Translations under genes and position numbers: made by a program
Source: CAWBBA01 sp963741625
GTDB taxonomy: Bacteria; Desulfobacterota; Desulfomonilia; Desulfomonilales; Desulfomonilaceae
Direction of reading: 5' to 3'
Assembly: GCA_963741625.1 (NCBI GenBank)
Contig: CAVUIT010000012.1
Coordinates: 496,001-560,000 of the forward strand
Length of the DNA: 64,000 nt
The notes under the pieces: model-generated
The model's database searches: none
Told to the model about the DNA's origin: nothing
What the model saw: only the letters and a program-made list of their open reading frames with translations
In this document: in pieces, positions 48,301-56,487 of the stretch
How the letters are laid out: the number at the start of each line of letters is the position of its first letter
Numbering within the stretch: position 1 is the first letter of the stretch

Positions 48301-49380
48301 TCAAACGTGCTCGTAACTTTCAGTGACAATCGGCGCCGCATCCGGCTCGGCTGCGCGTCTGCCTTTCCACATGGCCCCGAGGATGATGACCGCGCCCACT
48401 GCCAGTGCCAGGCACATGATAAGGAAACTGGCCAAATCGAGAATGTGAATAGTTGACTTTGACATGGATATGAAGCCCAGTTGCTCCAGATACTGGGGCA
48501 CCGCGAGCGCCCGGCTCACGGCCACCACGATCATGATGGTACCCATAACCACTTTGATCATGTGCTCCTTTACATAGGTAGTGCCTATGGCGCCAAGTTG
48601 AACTCCCAGAAGGGAACCGGCAAGGATGATCAGCGTGAGCCTGATATCTACCATGCCGTGAATGGCCCACTTCACCGAACCGCCAAGCCCCATAAGAAAG
48701 GCGATCACAAGCTCAGTTGCCGACGAAATCAACCCGGAAGCCCCGACGACGTAGATCATCCCCGGCACGCCGATAAAGCCACCCACCGCTATTGTTGCGG
48801 CCAACATTCCGGTGGCAAACCCCACGGGTATGGTGAACCATAACGATATCGTCAGGCCTGCGGTCTTGAAATGAATCATGGGAGGCAGATTAATCTTTTG
48901 GAGCCTGAGCGCAAGGGACGACACTTGCTCCCCCGCACCGGATTTGAGCGTTTTCCAGGCATCATAGAAGACATAACCTCCGACAACGATGAGCACCAGT
49001 ACAAAAGAGAGGCTCACATAGAGGTTCGAGCCGGCCTCCCCCCATTTTGCCAAGATCATCTCTTGGATCTTTATGCCTGCTTGCACTCCAACTGTAGCCG
49101 AAGCAGCCATTACGAGGCCAAGCTTCAAGTCAACCTGGCCGTACTTGTACCTCTTGTACGCCCCGACCATGGCTTTGGGAAATTTGTGACACATGTTGCT
49201 GGCCACCGCGACCGCAGCGGGGACTCCGAGGCTCATCATACCCGGAGTAAGGACGAATGCGCCTCCGGAGCCAATGAAACCGCTCACCAGGCCGCCGATG
49301 AAACCCACCACAAACAAAAAACCGATGTTCATCCAAGTGAGATCTATGAATTTTACGCCTTCCAGGGCCAAATCGTGCAT
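48301..49380 (-). CDS. TauE/SafE-family anion exporter
   Basis: A 359-residue integral membrane protein with about eight to nine helices and the internal duplication of the TauE/SafE family. Signature blocks are VVGFIGGLVSGFIGSGGAFV at the start of repeat 1 and GFATGMLAATIAVGGFIGVP at the start of repeat 2. Members export sulfite, sulfoacetate or other organosulfur anions, or take up C1/C2 anions; the substrate is not fixed here. A long soluble loop (~residues 140-175) separates the halves. Neighbours are a small membrane protein upstream and the tandem usp gene 57 bases downstream, a grouping seen in sulfate-reducer-like genomes. Confidence 0.88.
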   Translation of the reverse strand: MHDLALEGVKFIDLTWMNIGFLFVVGFIGGLVSGFIGSGGAFVLTPGMMSLGVPAAVAVASNMCHKFPKAMVGAYKRYKYGQVDLKLGLVMAASATVGVQAGIKIQEMILAKWGEAGSNLYVSLSFVLVLIVVGGYVFYDAWKTLKSGAGEQVSSLALRLQKINLPPMIHFKTAGLTISLWFTIPVGFATGMLAATIAVGGFIGVPGMIYVVGASGLISSATELVIAFLMGLGGSVKWAIHGMVDIRLTLIILAGSLLGVQLGAIGTTYVKEHMIKVVMGTIMIVVAVSRALAVPQYLEQLGFISMSKSTIHILDLASFLIMCLALAVGAVIILGAMWKGRRAAEPDAAPIVTESYEHV

Positions 49381-49407
49381 GGGGATGTCCTCCTGATTAA
49401 ATGCTAA

Positions 49408-49728
49408 CTACACACTCAAGCGTACACGCGGCCGCGGCCTTTGGGCCGGACGCGGGACAGGTCTGACTTCCGGTCGTTTTGCCGGCTGCTTCGTGATGGC
49501 TTCGATGCCCAGCATCGACCAGAGATTGCTTGCAAATGTTCCGTGCGCGAAGGAGACGATAAATACCGTTGCAATGGGCAGGGCCGCATAATAGCCGCCC
49601 TTTGTGAAAAGCTGCAGAATGTAATCGGAATTCCAGAAAGCCGCGGCATAAAGGGCTGCGGTGACAGCGCCAAAGACAATGGTCTTTGCCACAGGCTTTT
49701 TCTTTGTTGCGCCATGTGTAGCCGCCAT
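49408..49728 (-). CDS. Small two-helix membrane protein linked to tauE/safE
   Basis: 106 residues from the ATG at 49728 (GGAGG seven bases upstream). A basic N-terminus (MAATHGATKKKPVAKT) is followed by two hydrophobic helices (IVFGAVTAALYAAAFW; ALPIATVFIVSFAHGTFASN) and a Pro/Arg-rich cytoplasmic-type tail (VRPVPRPAQRPRPRVRL). No known domain. It lies 27 bases before tauE/safE and is probably an accessory subunit of the transporter. Confidence 0.7.
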   Translation of the reverse strand: MAATHGATKKKPVAKTIVFGAVTAALYAAAFWNSDYILQLFTKGGYYAALPIATVFIVSFAHGTFASNLWSMLGIEAITKQPAKRPEVRPVPRPAQRPRPRVRLSV

Positions 49729-49823
49729 AATGTGCCTCCAAACTTGGAATTTTTCACTCGATGTGATCGAACAAATTGCAGTGCTCGGCCCAAAGCCTAC
49801 AGCACGAGCGCCTGTTTTGTAGG

Positions 49824-50003
49824 TCATGTCCGGTACAGTTGCTTCTTGGCTCTCTCCTCAGCCCGTTTATGGGTCTTTACGGGCCTCGTCGTGCGCCGCG
49901 CGAAAGAGTATTTCGAGAGGGATTGGGCAGTGTCCCATTCCCCTTCTTCGGCGAAAGCTACGGCCATTGCCATTGCTTGAAACTTTTCTCTCCACGATCT
50001 CAT
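49824..50003 (-). CDS. 59-residue protein sharing a motif with the usp N-terminus
   Basis: Starts at ATG 50003 with GGAGG five bases upstream and ends at a TGA at 49826-49824. It begins MRSWREKFQAMAMAVAFAEE, then GEWDTAQSL and a strongly basic C-terminus (RAEERAKKQLYRT). The core AVAFAEEGEWDTA matches AVAYAEAGEFDAA in the usp gene at 42893-43600. It has its own sigma-54 promoter and heads the operon with the small membrane protein, tauE/safE and usp genes. Function unknown; the motif may be an interaction helix. Confidence 0.65.
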   Translation of the reverse strand: MRSWREKFQAMAMAVAFAEEGEWDTAQSLSKYSFARRTTRPVKTHKRAEERAKKQLYRT

Positions 50004-50046
50004 GTCGACCTCCAGGGCATCGGTATTCGGGTCGCCCTTTGTACTA

Positions 50047-50061
50047 TCAAATAGTGTGCCA
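50047..50061 (-). promoter_or_regulatory. Sigma-54 promoter for the 59-aa/tauE/usp operon
   Basis: Minus strand TGGCACA-CTAT-TTGA (50061 to 50047), the same -12 variant (TTGA) as the usp promoter at 43635-43649 and the same -24 core TGGCAC. The implied start is ~35 bases before the ATG at 50003. Confidence 0.65.
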
Positions 50062-50138
50062 AATCAAGAATACGGCTTTATTGCTTACTTTCAGCATTAG
50101 AAAGTAGGAAGTGGGTGGTCCCGTGGGAACATTCAAGT

Positions 50139-50153
50139 GTTGCGATAAGCAAC
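50139..50153. promoter_or_regulatory. Palindromic operator GTTGC-N5-GCAAC (site 4)
   Basis: GTTGCGATAAGCAAC, a perfect inverted repeat, 78 bases upstream of the sigma-54 promoter at 50047-50061 and 216 bases upstream of the lon-like ATG, so it could serve both divergent genes. Confidence 0.65.
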
Positions 50154-50224
50154 ATTATGGAAGAAACGTGACATTACCAATTTGGTTTCAACGGCTTATC
50201 TCTTATTGCACCAGCCCAAGAAAC

Positions 50225-50239
50225 GTTACACAATGCAAC
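50225..50239. promoter_or_regulatory. Palindromic operator GTTGC-N5-GCAAC (site 5, one mismatch)
   Basis: GTTACACAATGCAAC, one base off the perfect palindrome. Its spacing to site 4 (86 bases centre to centre) nearly equals the 85 bases between sites 2 and 3. Confidence 0.5.
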
Positions 50240-50368
50240 GGTTACGCTTCCACTGAATCTTGCGAGAAAAGCATGTTTCTCGACCATCCTCAAATCAATC
50301 CTGTTGTGACGCCGGCGTTTTCCTCCTATAATCGGCAATTAAGGTTCTACGACGGCGAGAGGTTCATA

Positions 50369-52384
50369 ATGGCCTTTTTCAGGAAAAGCGAGGAACACCA
50401 ACCCTCAGTGCCTCAAGATCTTCTCGATCTCCGGACCGCGGTAGAAAAAGCACGGCTACCGGAAAACGTAGCCGGGGTGGCCTTGAAGGAGTTGGAGAGG
50501 CTCGAGAAGACAGATCCGTCCGCCGCGGAATACTCCATCGGCACAACTTACCTCGATTACCTCGTATCCCTGCCGTGGAACCGTTATACGGAGGACAACT
50601 TGGACATCGAAAGGGCCGAGCGTGTCCTGGAAAGCCGACATTACGGTCTGGCCCTGGTTAAAGAGCGGATCCTGGAATACCTTGCCGTTAGAACACTCCG
50701 CAATATGAGAACCTTTCGCATTCTTGTGGTCGACGACGAGGAAATTGCCCGCACAAATATCGAGCATGTCTTAGCCAAGCAAGGCCATCTTGTGGAGATC
50801 GCGTGCAACGGGGTTGAAGCTCTGGAGAAAGTGGAAAAACAGGAGTTTGATCTTATTATCACCGACTTGAAAATGGAGAAAATGAGCGGACTTCAACTCC
50901 TGGAGACCCTAAAACGAACGACGCCTTTGACCGACATCATTATGGTTACGGGGTATGCCACCGTAGATTCCGCGGTGGACGCCTTAACCAAAGGAGCCGC
51001 ATACTACCTTGCCAAACCGTTCAAACTGGATGACCTGCGCGTTACCGTTAATCGGATTCTCGAGAAGAAGCGTCATACCCAAATCACACGTGGGCCCATC
51101 CTCTGCTTTTCAGGCCCACCGGGAACGGGAAAAACGTCTATCGGACAGGCCATCGCGGATGCCATGGAGCGGAAATTCCTGCGGCTTTCGCTCGCAGGGT
51201 TGCGTGATGAAGCTGAGCTGAGGGGCCACCGAAGGACCTACGTTGGGGCCATGCCCGGCCGCATAATTAGCGAAGTGAAACGGTTGGACCTCAAGAATCC
51301 CGTGTTCATGCTGGATGAGATCGACAAAATCGGTCAGGACTTTAGGGGCGATCCCGCGTCCGTCTTGCTTGAAATACTCGATCCCGAGCAGAACCATCAG
51401 TTTGTAGACCATTATCTGGACGTCCCTTTCGATCTGTCCTCCGTCATGTTTATCGCCACGGCCAATGTAGTCGAGAACCTCCCTACGCCCCTCCTGGATC
51501 GTCTCGAAGTGATAACCTTTCCCGGCTATACTGAAAAGGAAAAGAGGAAGATAGCGAAAGACTACTTGATCCCCCGCCAATTGAGGGACAATGGTTTGAC
51601 TGGTCGGAGCATACATTTCACTGATCAGGCCATAGCGAAAATTATTCACGATCATACGCGGGAGGCAGGGCTGAGGAATCTCGAACGCGAAATCGCCAAC
51701 ATAGCCAGGAAGCTGGCACGCATCTGCTTGAAAGGGAACGATGCGTCTTTTCGCTCGACTGTGGATGAAGACCTTGTGGGAGAATTCTTGGGTCCGCGAA
51801 AATACTCTCACGAGGCGCTGGAAACTGAAAATCAGGTCGGCGTCACCACCGGCCTAGTTTGGACCGAATTCGGCGGAGAGATCATCTTTGTAGAGGCCAC
51901 CCGCATGAAGGGCGGCCAACAGCTAATCCTGACCGGTTCCCTGGGGGCTGTTCTCAAGGAGTCTGCCCAGACGGCATTGAGTTATGTCCGGAGTCACGCT
52001 GGTCTCTTCGGGATAGATCCTGAATTCTTTTCTGAACATGATATTCATATCCACATTCCGGCTGGTGCGGTTCCCAAAGACGGGCCATCGGCAGGAGTGA
52101 CGATTGCCTTGGCGCTGATTTCTCTGCTCACTTCTAGACCCGCTCGGCGCAGCGTCGGCCTGAGCGGAGAAATTACCCTGAACGGAAAGATGCTGGCTGT
52201 AAGCGGGATTCGTGAAAAGGTTTTGGCCGCGCAACGCGCGGGCCTGAAGAGTGTGGTGTTTCCCAAGCGGAACGAAGTCGATGTAAACAGCTTACCGAAC
52301 GATGTAACTGAAGGCGTGGAGTTGATCTTGGCCGAAGACATTGGTGAACTGATTGACCTCGTCATACTTCATTCCGACTCCTAG
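50369..52384 (+). CDS. Lon-type ATP-dependent protease with an inserted receiver (REC) domain
   Basis: 671 residues from the ATG at 50369 (GAGAGG upstream). Residues ~15-110 match the helical part of Lon just before the AAA+ domain (SLPWNRYTEDNLDIERAERV, KERILEYLAVRTL); the substrate-binding LAN domain is absent. Residues ~114-233 are a complete receiver domain: DDEE (122-125), phosphoacceptor Asp166, Thr194 and Lys216. The AAA+ domain follows with Walker A GPPGTGKT (249-256) and Walker B FMLDEIDK. The S16 protease domain has Ser574 in DGPSAG and Lys617 in IREK, the exact 43-residue dyad spacing of E. coli Lon (679/722). All catalytic residues are present, so an active protease gated by phosphorylation is inferred. 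Confidence 0.93.
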   Translation: MAFFRKSEEHQPSVPQDLLDLRTAVEKARLPENVAGVALKELERLEKTDPSAAEYSIGTTYLDYLVSLPWNRYTEDNLDIERAERVLESRHYGLALVKERILEYLAVRTLRNMRTFRILVVDDEEIARTNIEHVLAKQGHLVEIACNGVEALEKVEKQEFDLIITDLKMEKMSGLQLLETLKRTTPLTDIIMVTGYATVDSAVDALTKGAAYYLAKPFKLDDLRVTVNRILEKKRHTQITRGPILCFSGPPGTGKTSIGQAIADAMERKFLRLSLAGLRDEAELRGHRRTYVGAMPGRIISEVKRLDLKNPVFMLDEIDKIGQDFRGDPASVLLEILDPEQNHQFVDHYLDVPFDLSSVMFIATANVVENLPTPLLDRLEVITFPGYTEKEKRKIAKDYLIPRQLRDNGLTGRSIHFTDQAIAKIIHDHTREAGLRNLEREIANIARKLARICLKGNDASFRSTVDEDLVGEFLGPRKYSHEALETENQVGVTTGLVWTEFGGEIIFVEATRMKGGQQLILTGSLGAVLKESAQTALSYVRSHAGLFGIDPEFFSEHDIHIHIPAGAVPKDGPSAGVTIALALISLLTSRPARRSVGLSGEITLNGKMLAVSGIREKVLAAQRAGLKSVVFPKRNEVDVNSLPNDVTEGVELILAEDIGELIDLVILHSDS

Positions 52385-52460
52385 CTGGTGATCGGGATGT
52401 ATCCCAACCCGCTGTAGACGCCGGTATGCGTTCGCATACGGCCTGAATCCTGCGGCTTGA

Positions 52461-52607
52461 TTGTTGCCCGTTTTCACCTTTCTGGACAGAGCCGCTGCCT
52501 ACAAAGAACTCGGGTTATTTAGGGATATCGGCTGTGCGGTCATCTTGAGCGCTTTAGCAGTCGTCTCTACTCTGGGCTCGTACGTCTGGTACAAACACCT
52601 TGCCTAA
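52461..52607 (+). CDS. Possible 48-residue single-helix membrane peptide
   Basis: A frame from TTG 52461 gives LPVFTFLDRAAAYKELGLFR and then the helix CAVILSALAVVSTLGSYVWY. No ATG or good ribosome-binding site exists, so support is only the membrane-like composition. Outside it, 52385-52808 holds an imperfect palindrome CTATC-N6-GATAG (52750-52765) upstream of the next gene and nothing else I can support. Confidence 0.2.
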   Translation: MLPVFTFLDRAAAYKELGLFRDIGCAVILSALAVVSTLGSYVWYKHLA

Positions 52608-52808
52608 CAAGCCAAGCGAACCAGGCCTGGTATAGATCTCAAACATTGGGCGTCCCAGGCTGTTTGAAATGTTTGGCGCCCGAGGGGACCGTGCTCGAAC
52701 AGAGGGGGAGGTTCTTGTGAAACGGCCGTAACTTAGCTATAATAACTAGCTATCGAATAAGATAGTTTCGATTCCCGATTTTCACGTCCCTTCCAGCGTC
52801 TTTTAAAT

Positions 52809-55481
52809 ATGCTGAAAATCCCCCACCCGAATGAACTGAAACTTGATCCCCTGGAGCGTCTCCCGGTAGACGTTAGACTTTTGGTCAAAGAAAAGGGGAC
52901 GCTGCACGAATACAATCCGGGCGACACGTTAATGGCGCCGAGTGACATTGGGGAACGGATTCGTTTCCTAATTTCCGGCGAGGCTAGTGTAATGCTCCGG
53001 GATGGCGATGCCCAAGAGATCGCTGTGGACGTTCTTAGGCCGGGGGACTTGTTCGGGGAGATCAGCTTCCTCACAGGGAGCCCATCCCCGGCGAATTCGG
53101 CGCTGGTGGCCGACGAGCCTTGTCGAGTATTGGAGATTTCCGCTAACGAGTTCGAAGAAATCTTGCGTGACAATCCCGACCTCACCATGACGCTGGTGCG
53201 GAACTTGGCCCGCAAGATAATGCGGCTGGATCGAAGCGTTCTTGCGAGTAAGGCCAAAAGGAAGGCTCTACAGTCTCTCATAAGCCGGGAGGAGCATATA
53301 TTCCCGGATTACGTGATCGGGGATTACGTTCGTCGCCACCTAACAGCGAAACTCGAAGAATTGGCTCATTCAGACGGCCCCGTCCTCATAATCGGAGAGA
53401 CCGGCGTGGGGAAGGAAGTGCTTGCCCACGCTCTGTTCAGGCTCAGCCACCATTACAAAAGCGTCTTTCTGCTGCTTGACCTTTTGAGAACTCGGTCGGA
53501 CCAAACTTTTGGCGCAGGGGGGCCTGATGCTTCTGAGAGCGAGGCCCATCCTACGGAAGAGCAGATTCGGCTGTTCTTCGGGTCCGAAGAAAAGGTCGAT
53601 GGAGAAGGCTCAAAGACCACACCGGGATATATCGAACTGACCGAAGATGGGACGCTGCTTGTCCGAGGGACTGAACAGCTCACCGCAGAAATGCAGGGAA
53701 AGCTTCTCGAGGCCGTTACAGGAGGCAACTTTCGGAGATTCGACGGATCAACCGACCAACAGGTGCAGATCCGGCTCGTTGCCACCACTACTCTGCCTGT
53801 GGAGGAGATCTCGCCGGAGCGGCATCCCCTGTTGTACGGGCTGAAGGACCGTTCGATAATCATCCCCCCCTTGAGAAGCCGTCGACGAGAAATACCGGGC
53901 CTCGTCAAACATTACCTGAATCAATACTGCCAGGAACTCCGCAAAGATATCGCCAAGCTGCCGAAAGAAACCCTTAAGACCCTCGTTAATTATTCTTGGC
54001 CCGGCAACGATGTGGAACTCTCCACTACCCTGAAAAGAGCCGTCCTTGTGTCCGAAGGGGGTGAACTTAAGCCTCAAGATATTTACTTCGACCTCAAACG
54101 AATCGAGGGACAGGGGAGACTCAATCTCCTCAGGTTTCAACCGGTATACCAAGCAGTGAGGAGCCCTCTGTTCCCCGCGATTTTCCAGAGTGCTGCCACG
54201 CCATTCTTCTTCATTCTGCTCGTGCTGTTGTTCCTGGGTCCGGCTGATCCCATGAAAAATCCTGCTGCGCTGTTCAGTTGGGCGGTCGGATGGCCGACAC
54301 TGATCATAGGCGCGTTTGTGTGGGCTCGTTTTTGGTGCTCCCTTTGCCCCATCGGTACACTCAGCAAGCTCGCCAAGAAGATTATCGCGCTGGAGAGACC
54401 GTTTCCTCAGGCGCTGAAGAATCGCAGCGACTTGTTTGTTGTGGTAGCCGTCTTATTCATAATCTGGCTGGAAACCGCGACTGACATACGGAGTTCGCCT
54501 TTCAACCTCGGTTTGCTGCTATTAACCATGCTGGTTTCGGCTGTCGTGGTCGGGGTCATCTTTGAGCGGCAATCTTGGTGCCGCTACTTGTGCGGTCTTG
54601 GCGGGATGGTTGGCATCCTGGCAAAGGCTTCACCCCTGGAACTTCGTGCAGATCGTAATGTCTGCATTTCCCAGTGCGCGTCAAACGAGTGCTTCCTGGG
54701 TACTCCGACCAGGGAGGGATGCCCCTTTGGGCAAGTTGCTCCGAAACTCCACAGTAACAGGTTTTGCAAGATTTGCGGCCAGTGTGTGAAAAACTGTCCG
54801 CACGGCGCCATAAACTTGAACCTCCGTGTACCCGGGAAAGAAATATGGGAGATGCGGCACACGAACAGCCGCACAGCATTCCTCATCGTCGGCATGATCA
54901 GCGGGTTGCTGAGCGAGATGCTGAGCAAAATGCCTGTTTACGGCCAAGTGACGGGGTTCTTGCCTCTGCCGGAAATAGGCAAATTTACCATATTCTTCCT
55001 GGCTCTTGTAATCGGCTTCAACCTGCTGTTGTTGCTCGCAGCAGCTTTGTCGCACAAAGTCTTTGACGATTCCTTCATGGACAACTACTCGCGATATGGC
55101 CTTGCCCTGTTGCCGTTGGCGCTTACCGGTTTCACCGCGTTTCATCTCTATTACCTCATAAACCTCGGCGTGCAATTGCCCATTTTGGTTAGCGAAACAT
55201 TTCAATTCGAGATATTCAGGCAGCTCATCATCACAGTACCCCCCTGGCTGACGCTTTTCTTCCAGCAGGCACTCATTTGGATCGGTCTGGGATGGAGCAT
55301 CCTGATAATGTACAGGCTCGGCAGCGCCGATCAAGAGCGTTTTTGGACCGCTCTTTCCGGGATGCTTCCGCACGGTGTCCTGGCCGTTTTTATCGCGCTG
55401 TGCTTGCTGCGAAACGACCAAGGTGTTCTTTTACCAAATCTAGGCCACTCCGGCTGGCAGGAACGCCGGGCCCTAGCATAG
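52809..55481 (+). CDS. CNB domain - degenerate sigma-54-type AAA+ - polyferredoxin membrane fusion protein
   Basis: 890 residues in one frame. Residues ~15-140 are a CRP-like cyclic-nucleotide-binding fold (FGEISFLTG at 82-90), but the Arg of the phosphate cassette is missing. Residues ~165-430 resemble a sigma-54 activator AAA+ domain: Walker A GETGVGKE (196-203), EMQGKLLEAV, SWPGNDVEL. The GAFTGA loop is absent and no HTH follows. From ~465 it is a NapH/NosR/CcoG-like membrane module: helices around CSLCPIG (510-516) and CRYLCGLGG (591-599), and Cys clusters CISQCASNEC (619-628) and CKICGQCVKNCP (653-664), then about five more helices. A membrane redox or electron-transfer sensor is inferred. 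No DNA binding is expected. Confidence 0.9.
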   Translation: MLKIPHPNELKLDPLERLPVDVRLLVKEKGTLHEYNPGDTLMAPSDIGERIRFLISGEASVMLRDGDAQEIAVDVLRPGDLFGEISFLTGSPSPANSALVADEPCRVLEISANEFEEILRDNPDLTMTLVRNLARKIMRLDRSVLASKAKRKALQSLISREEHIFPDYVIGDYVRRHLTAKLEELAHSDGPVLIIGETGVGKEVLAHALFRLSHHYKSVFLLLDLLRTRSDQTFGAGGPDASESEAHPTEEQIRLFFGSEEKVDGEGSKTTPGYIELTEDGTLLVRGTEQLTAEMQGKLLEAVTGGNFRRFDGSTDQQVQIRLVATTTLPVEEISPERHPLLYGLKDRSIIIPPLRSRRREIPGLVKHYLNQYCQELRKDIAKLPKETLKTLVNYSWPGNDVELSTTLKRAVLVSEGGELKPQDIYFDLKRIEGQGRLNLLRFQPVYQAVRSPLFPAIFQSAATPFFFILLVLLFLGPADPMKNPAALFSWAVGWPTLIIGAFVWARFWCSLCPIGTLSKLAKKIIALERPFPQALKNRSDLFVVVAVLFIIWLETATDIRSSPFNLGLLLLTMLVSAVVVGVIFERQSWCRYLCGLGGMVGILAKASPLELRADRNVCISQCASNECFLGTPTREGCPFGQVAPKLHSNRFCKICGQCVKNCPHGAINLNLRVPGKEIWEMRHTNSRTAFLIVGMISGLLSEMLSKMPVYGQVTGFLPLPEIGKFTIFFLALVIGFNLLLLLAAALSHKVFDDSFMDNYSRYGLALLPLALTGFTAFHLYYLINLGVQLPILVSETFQFEIFRQLIITVPPWLTLFFQQALIWIGLGWSILIMYRLGSADQERFWTALSGMLPHGVLAVFIALCLLRNDQGVLLPNLGHSGWQERRALA

Positions 55482-55524
55482 AGTTGGTAGCGACCCCTGT
55501 GCGGAACGCGAGATTGTGAAGCCT

Positions 55525-55687
55525 GAATTCCAGCGTGCGCTGGAATCCAGGTTTTCTTAATCTTCCCTGGACCCCGGCCTTCGCCGGGGTGACGAGGCTG
55601 ATAGATGGAAATCTCTTAAGTCAACAGCATTGACCCCAGACCCCGAAACGGGGTCCAGCCTGGATTCCCGCGTAAGCGGGAATGACG
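55525..55687. repeat. REP-like repeat cluster
   Basis: Several palindromes in a row: TTCCAGCGTGCGCTGGAA, ACCCCGGCCTTCGCCGGGGT, GACCCCGAAACGGGGTC and TTCCCGCGTAAGCGGGAA, each with the TGACG or TCCAG flanks of the family. It is the longest REP cluster in the window and occupies most of 55482-55852. Confidence 0.75.
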
Positions 55688-55852
55688 CAATGTTTAAGCC
55701 TGGTAACCAGGAATTTCTCTCTAGAAATGCTAAGTTTCGCCTGTATAACAGCATAGTTATCACTTGACGAACATTTAAATTGACAGGCCGGCAAGACTAA
55801 GCGATACTTCTTATCTTAAGAAATACTTAATTATTGGGCAGGCGAAGTTCTT

Positions 55853-56408
55853 ATGGCGCTTGAAATAGACATAGGTCAACGGATCAAATCGCACCGGCAG
55901 AGCAATCATCTGACCCTCAAGCAGCTCGCAGAAAAGGTCGGCTGCACCGACGCGTACTTATCTCAGGTAGAGAACGGTCGGGTATCTCCGTCCATAGCCA
56001 GCCTGAAAAGAATCGCCAGCGCGTTACAGAGTAAGATTACAGACTTTTTCGTGGAGGGTCAGGATGATGATCCCGTGGTCCTTAAGCAGGACCAACGGAT
56101 CACTCTCTCTTTGGATCGATGGAACGCGGAAATCCAATCCCTCGTGGTGAACCCGAAGAAACAAACGGATGCACCCATTTTACACTACCATTCAGCCGGG
56201 TGGTGGGTCGCACGGCCTTTATAGCCATGTGGGCGAGGAGTTCGGTCTGGTTATAAAAGGGGAGTTGGAGATCGATCTTGACGGCACGCTCCATTTAGTG
56301 AGAGAGAATGAGAGCTTCTACTACAATTCGTCCCAACCTCACAGTTGGACGAATCCAGGCAATGTCGACACCGTGGTGGTCTGGGTAATCAGTCCGCCCA
56401 CTTTTTGA
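55853..56408 (+). CDS. XRE-cupin transcriptional regulator, frameshifted
   Basis: About 184 residues. Residues ~8-62 are a lambda-repressor-type HTH (LKQLAEKVGCTDAYLSQVEN, then SPSIASLKRIASAL). A cupin domain of the C-terminal half reads MHPFYTTIQPGGGSHGLYSH, EEFGLVIKGELEIDLDG and YYNSSQPHSWTNPG. One extra A in the run at 56163-56165 separates the halves. Regulators of this type sense a small ligand in the cupin and control adjacent catabolic or transport genes, here most likely the liv-type cluster 80 bases downstream. Confidence 0.88.
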
Positions 56409-56487
56409 TTTCCGATTCGCCCCGGTGAAGAGACACCGGGACAGTTTCCGTCGGTTAAACGTTTTCCAATGACGAGAGGAGGGTGAC

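Noticed and set aside
50111..50368. An N-terminal extension of the lon-like frame
   Set aside because: The 86 added codons cross the operator sites and show no Lon homology; ATG 50369 has a proper ribosome-binding site.
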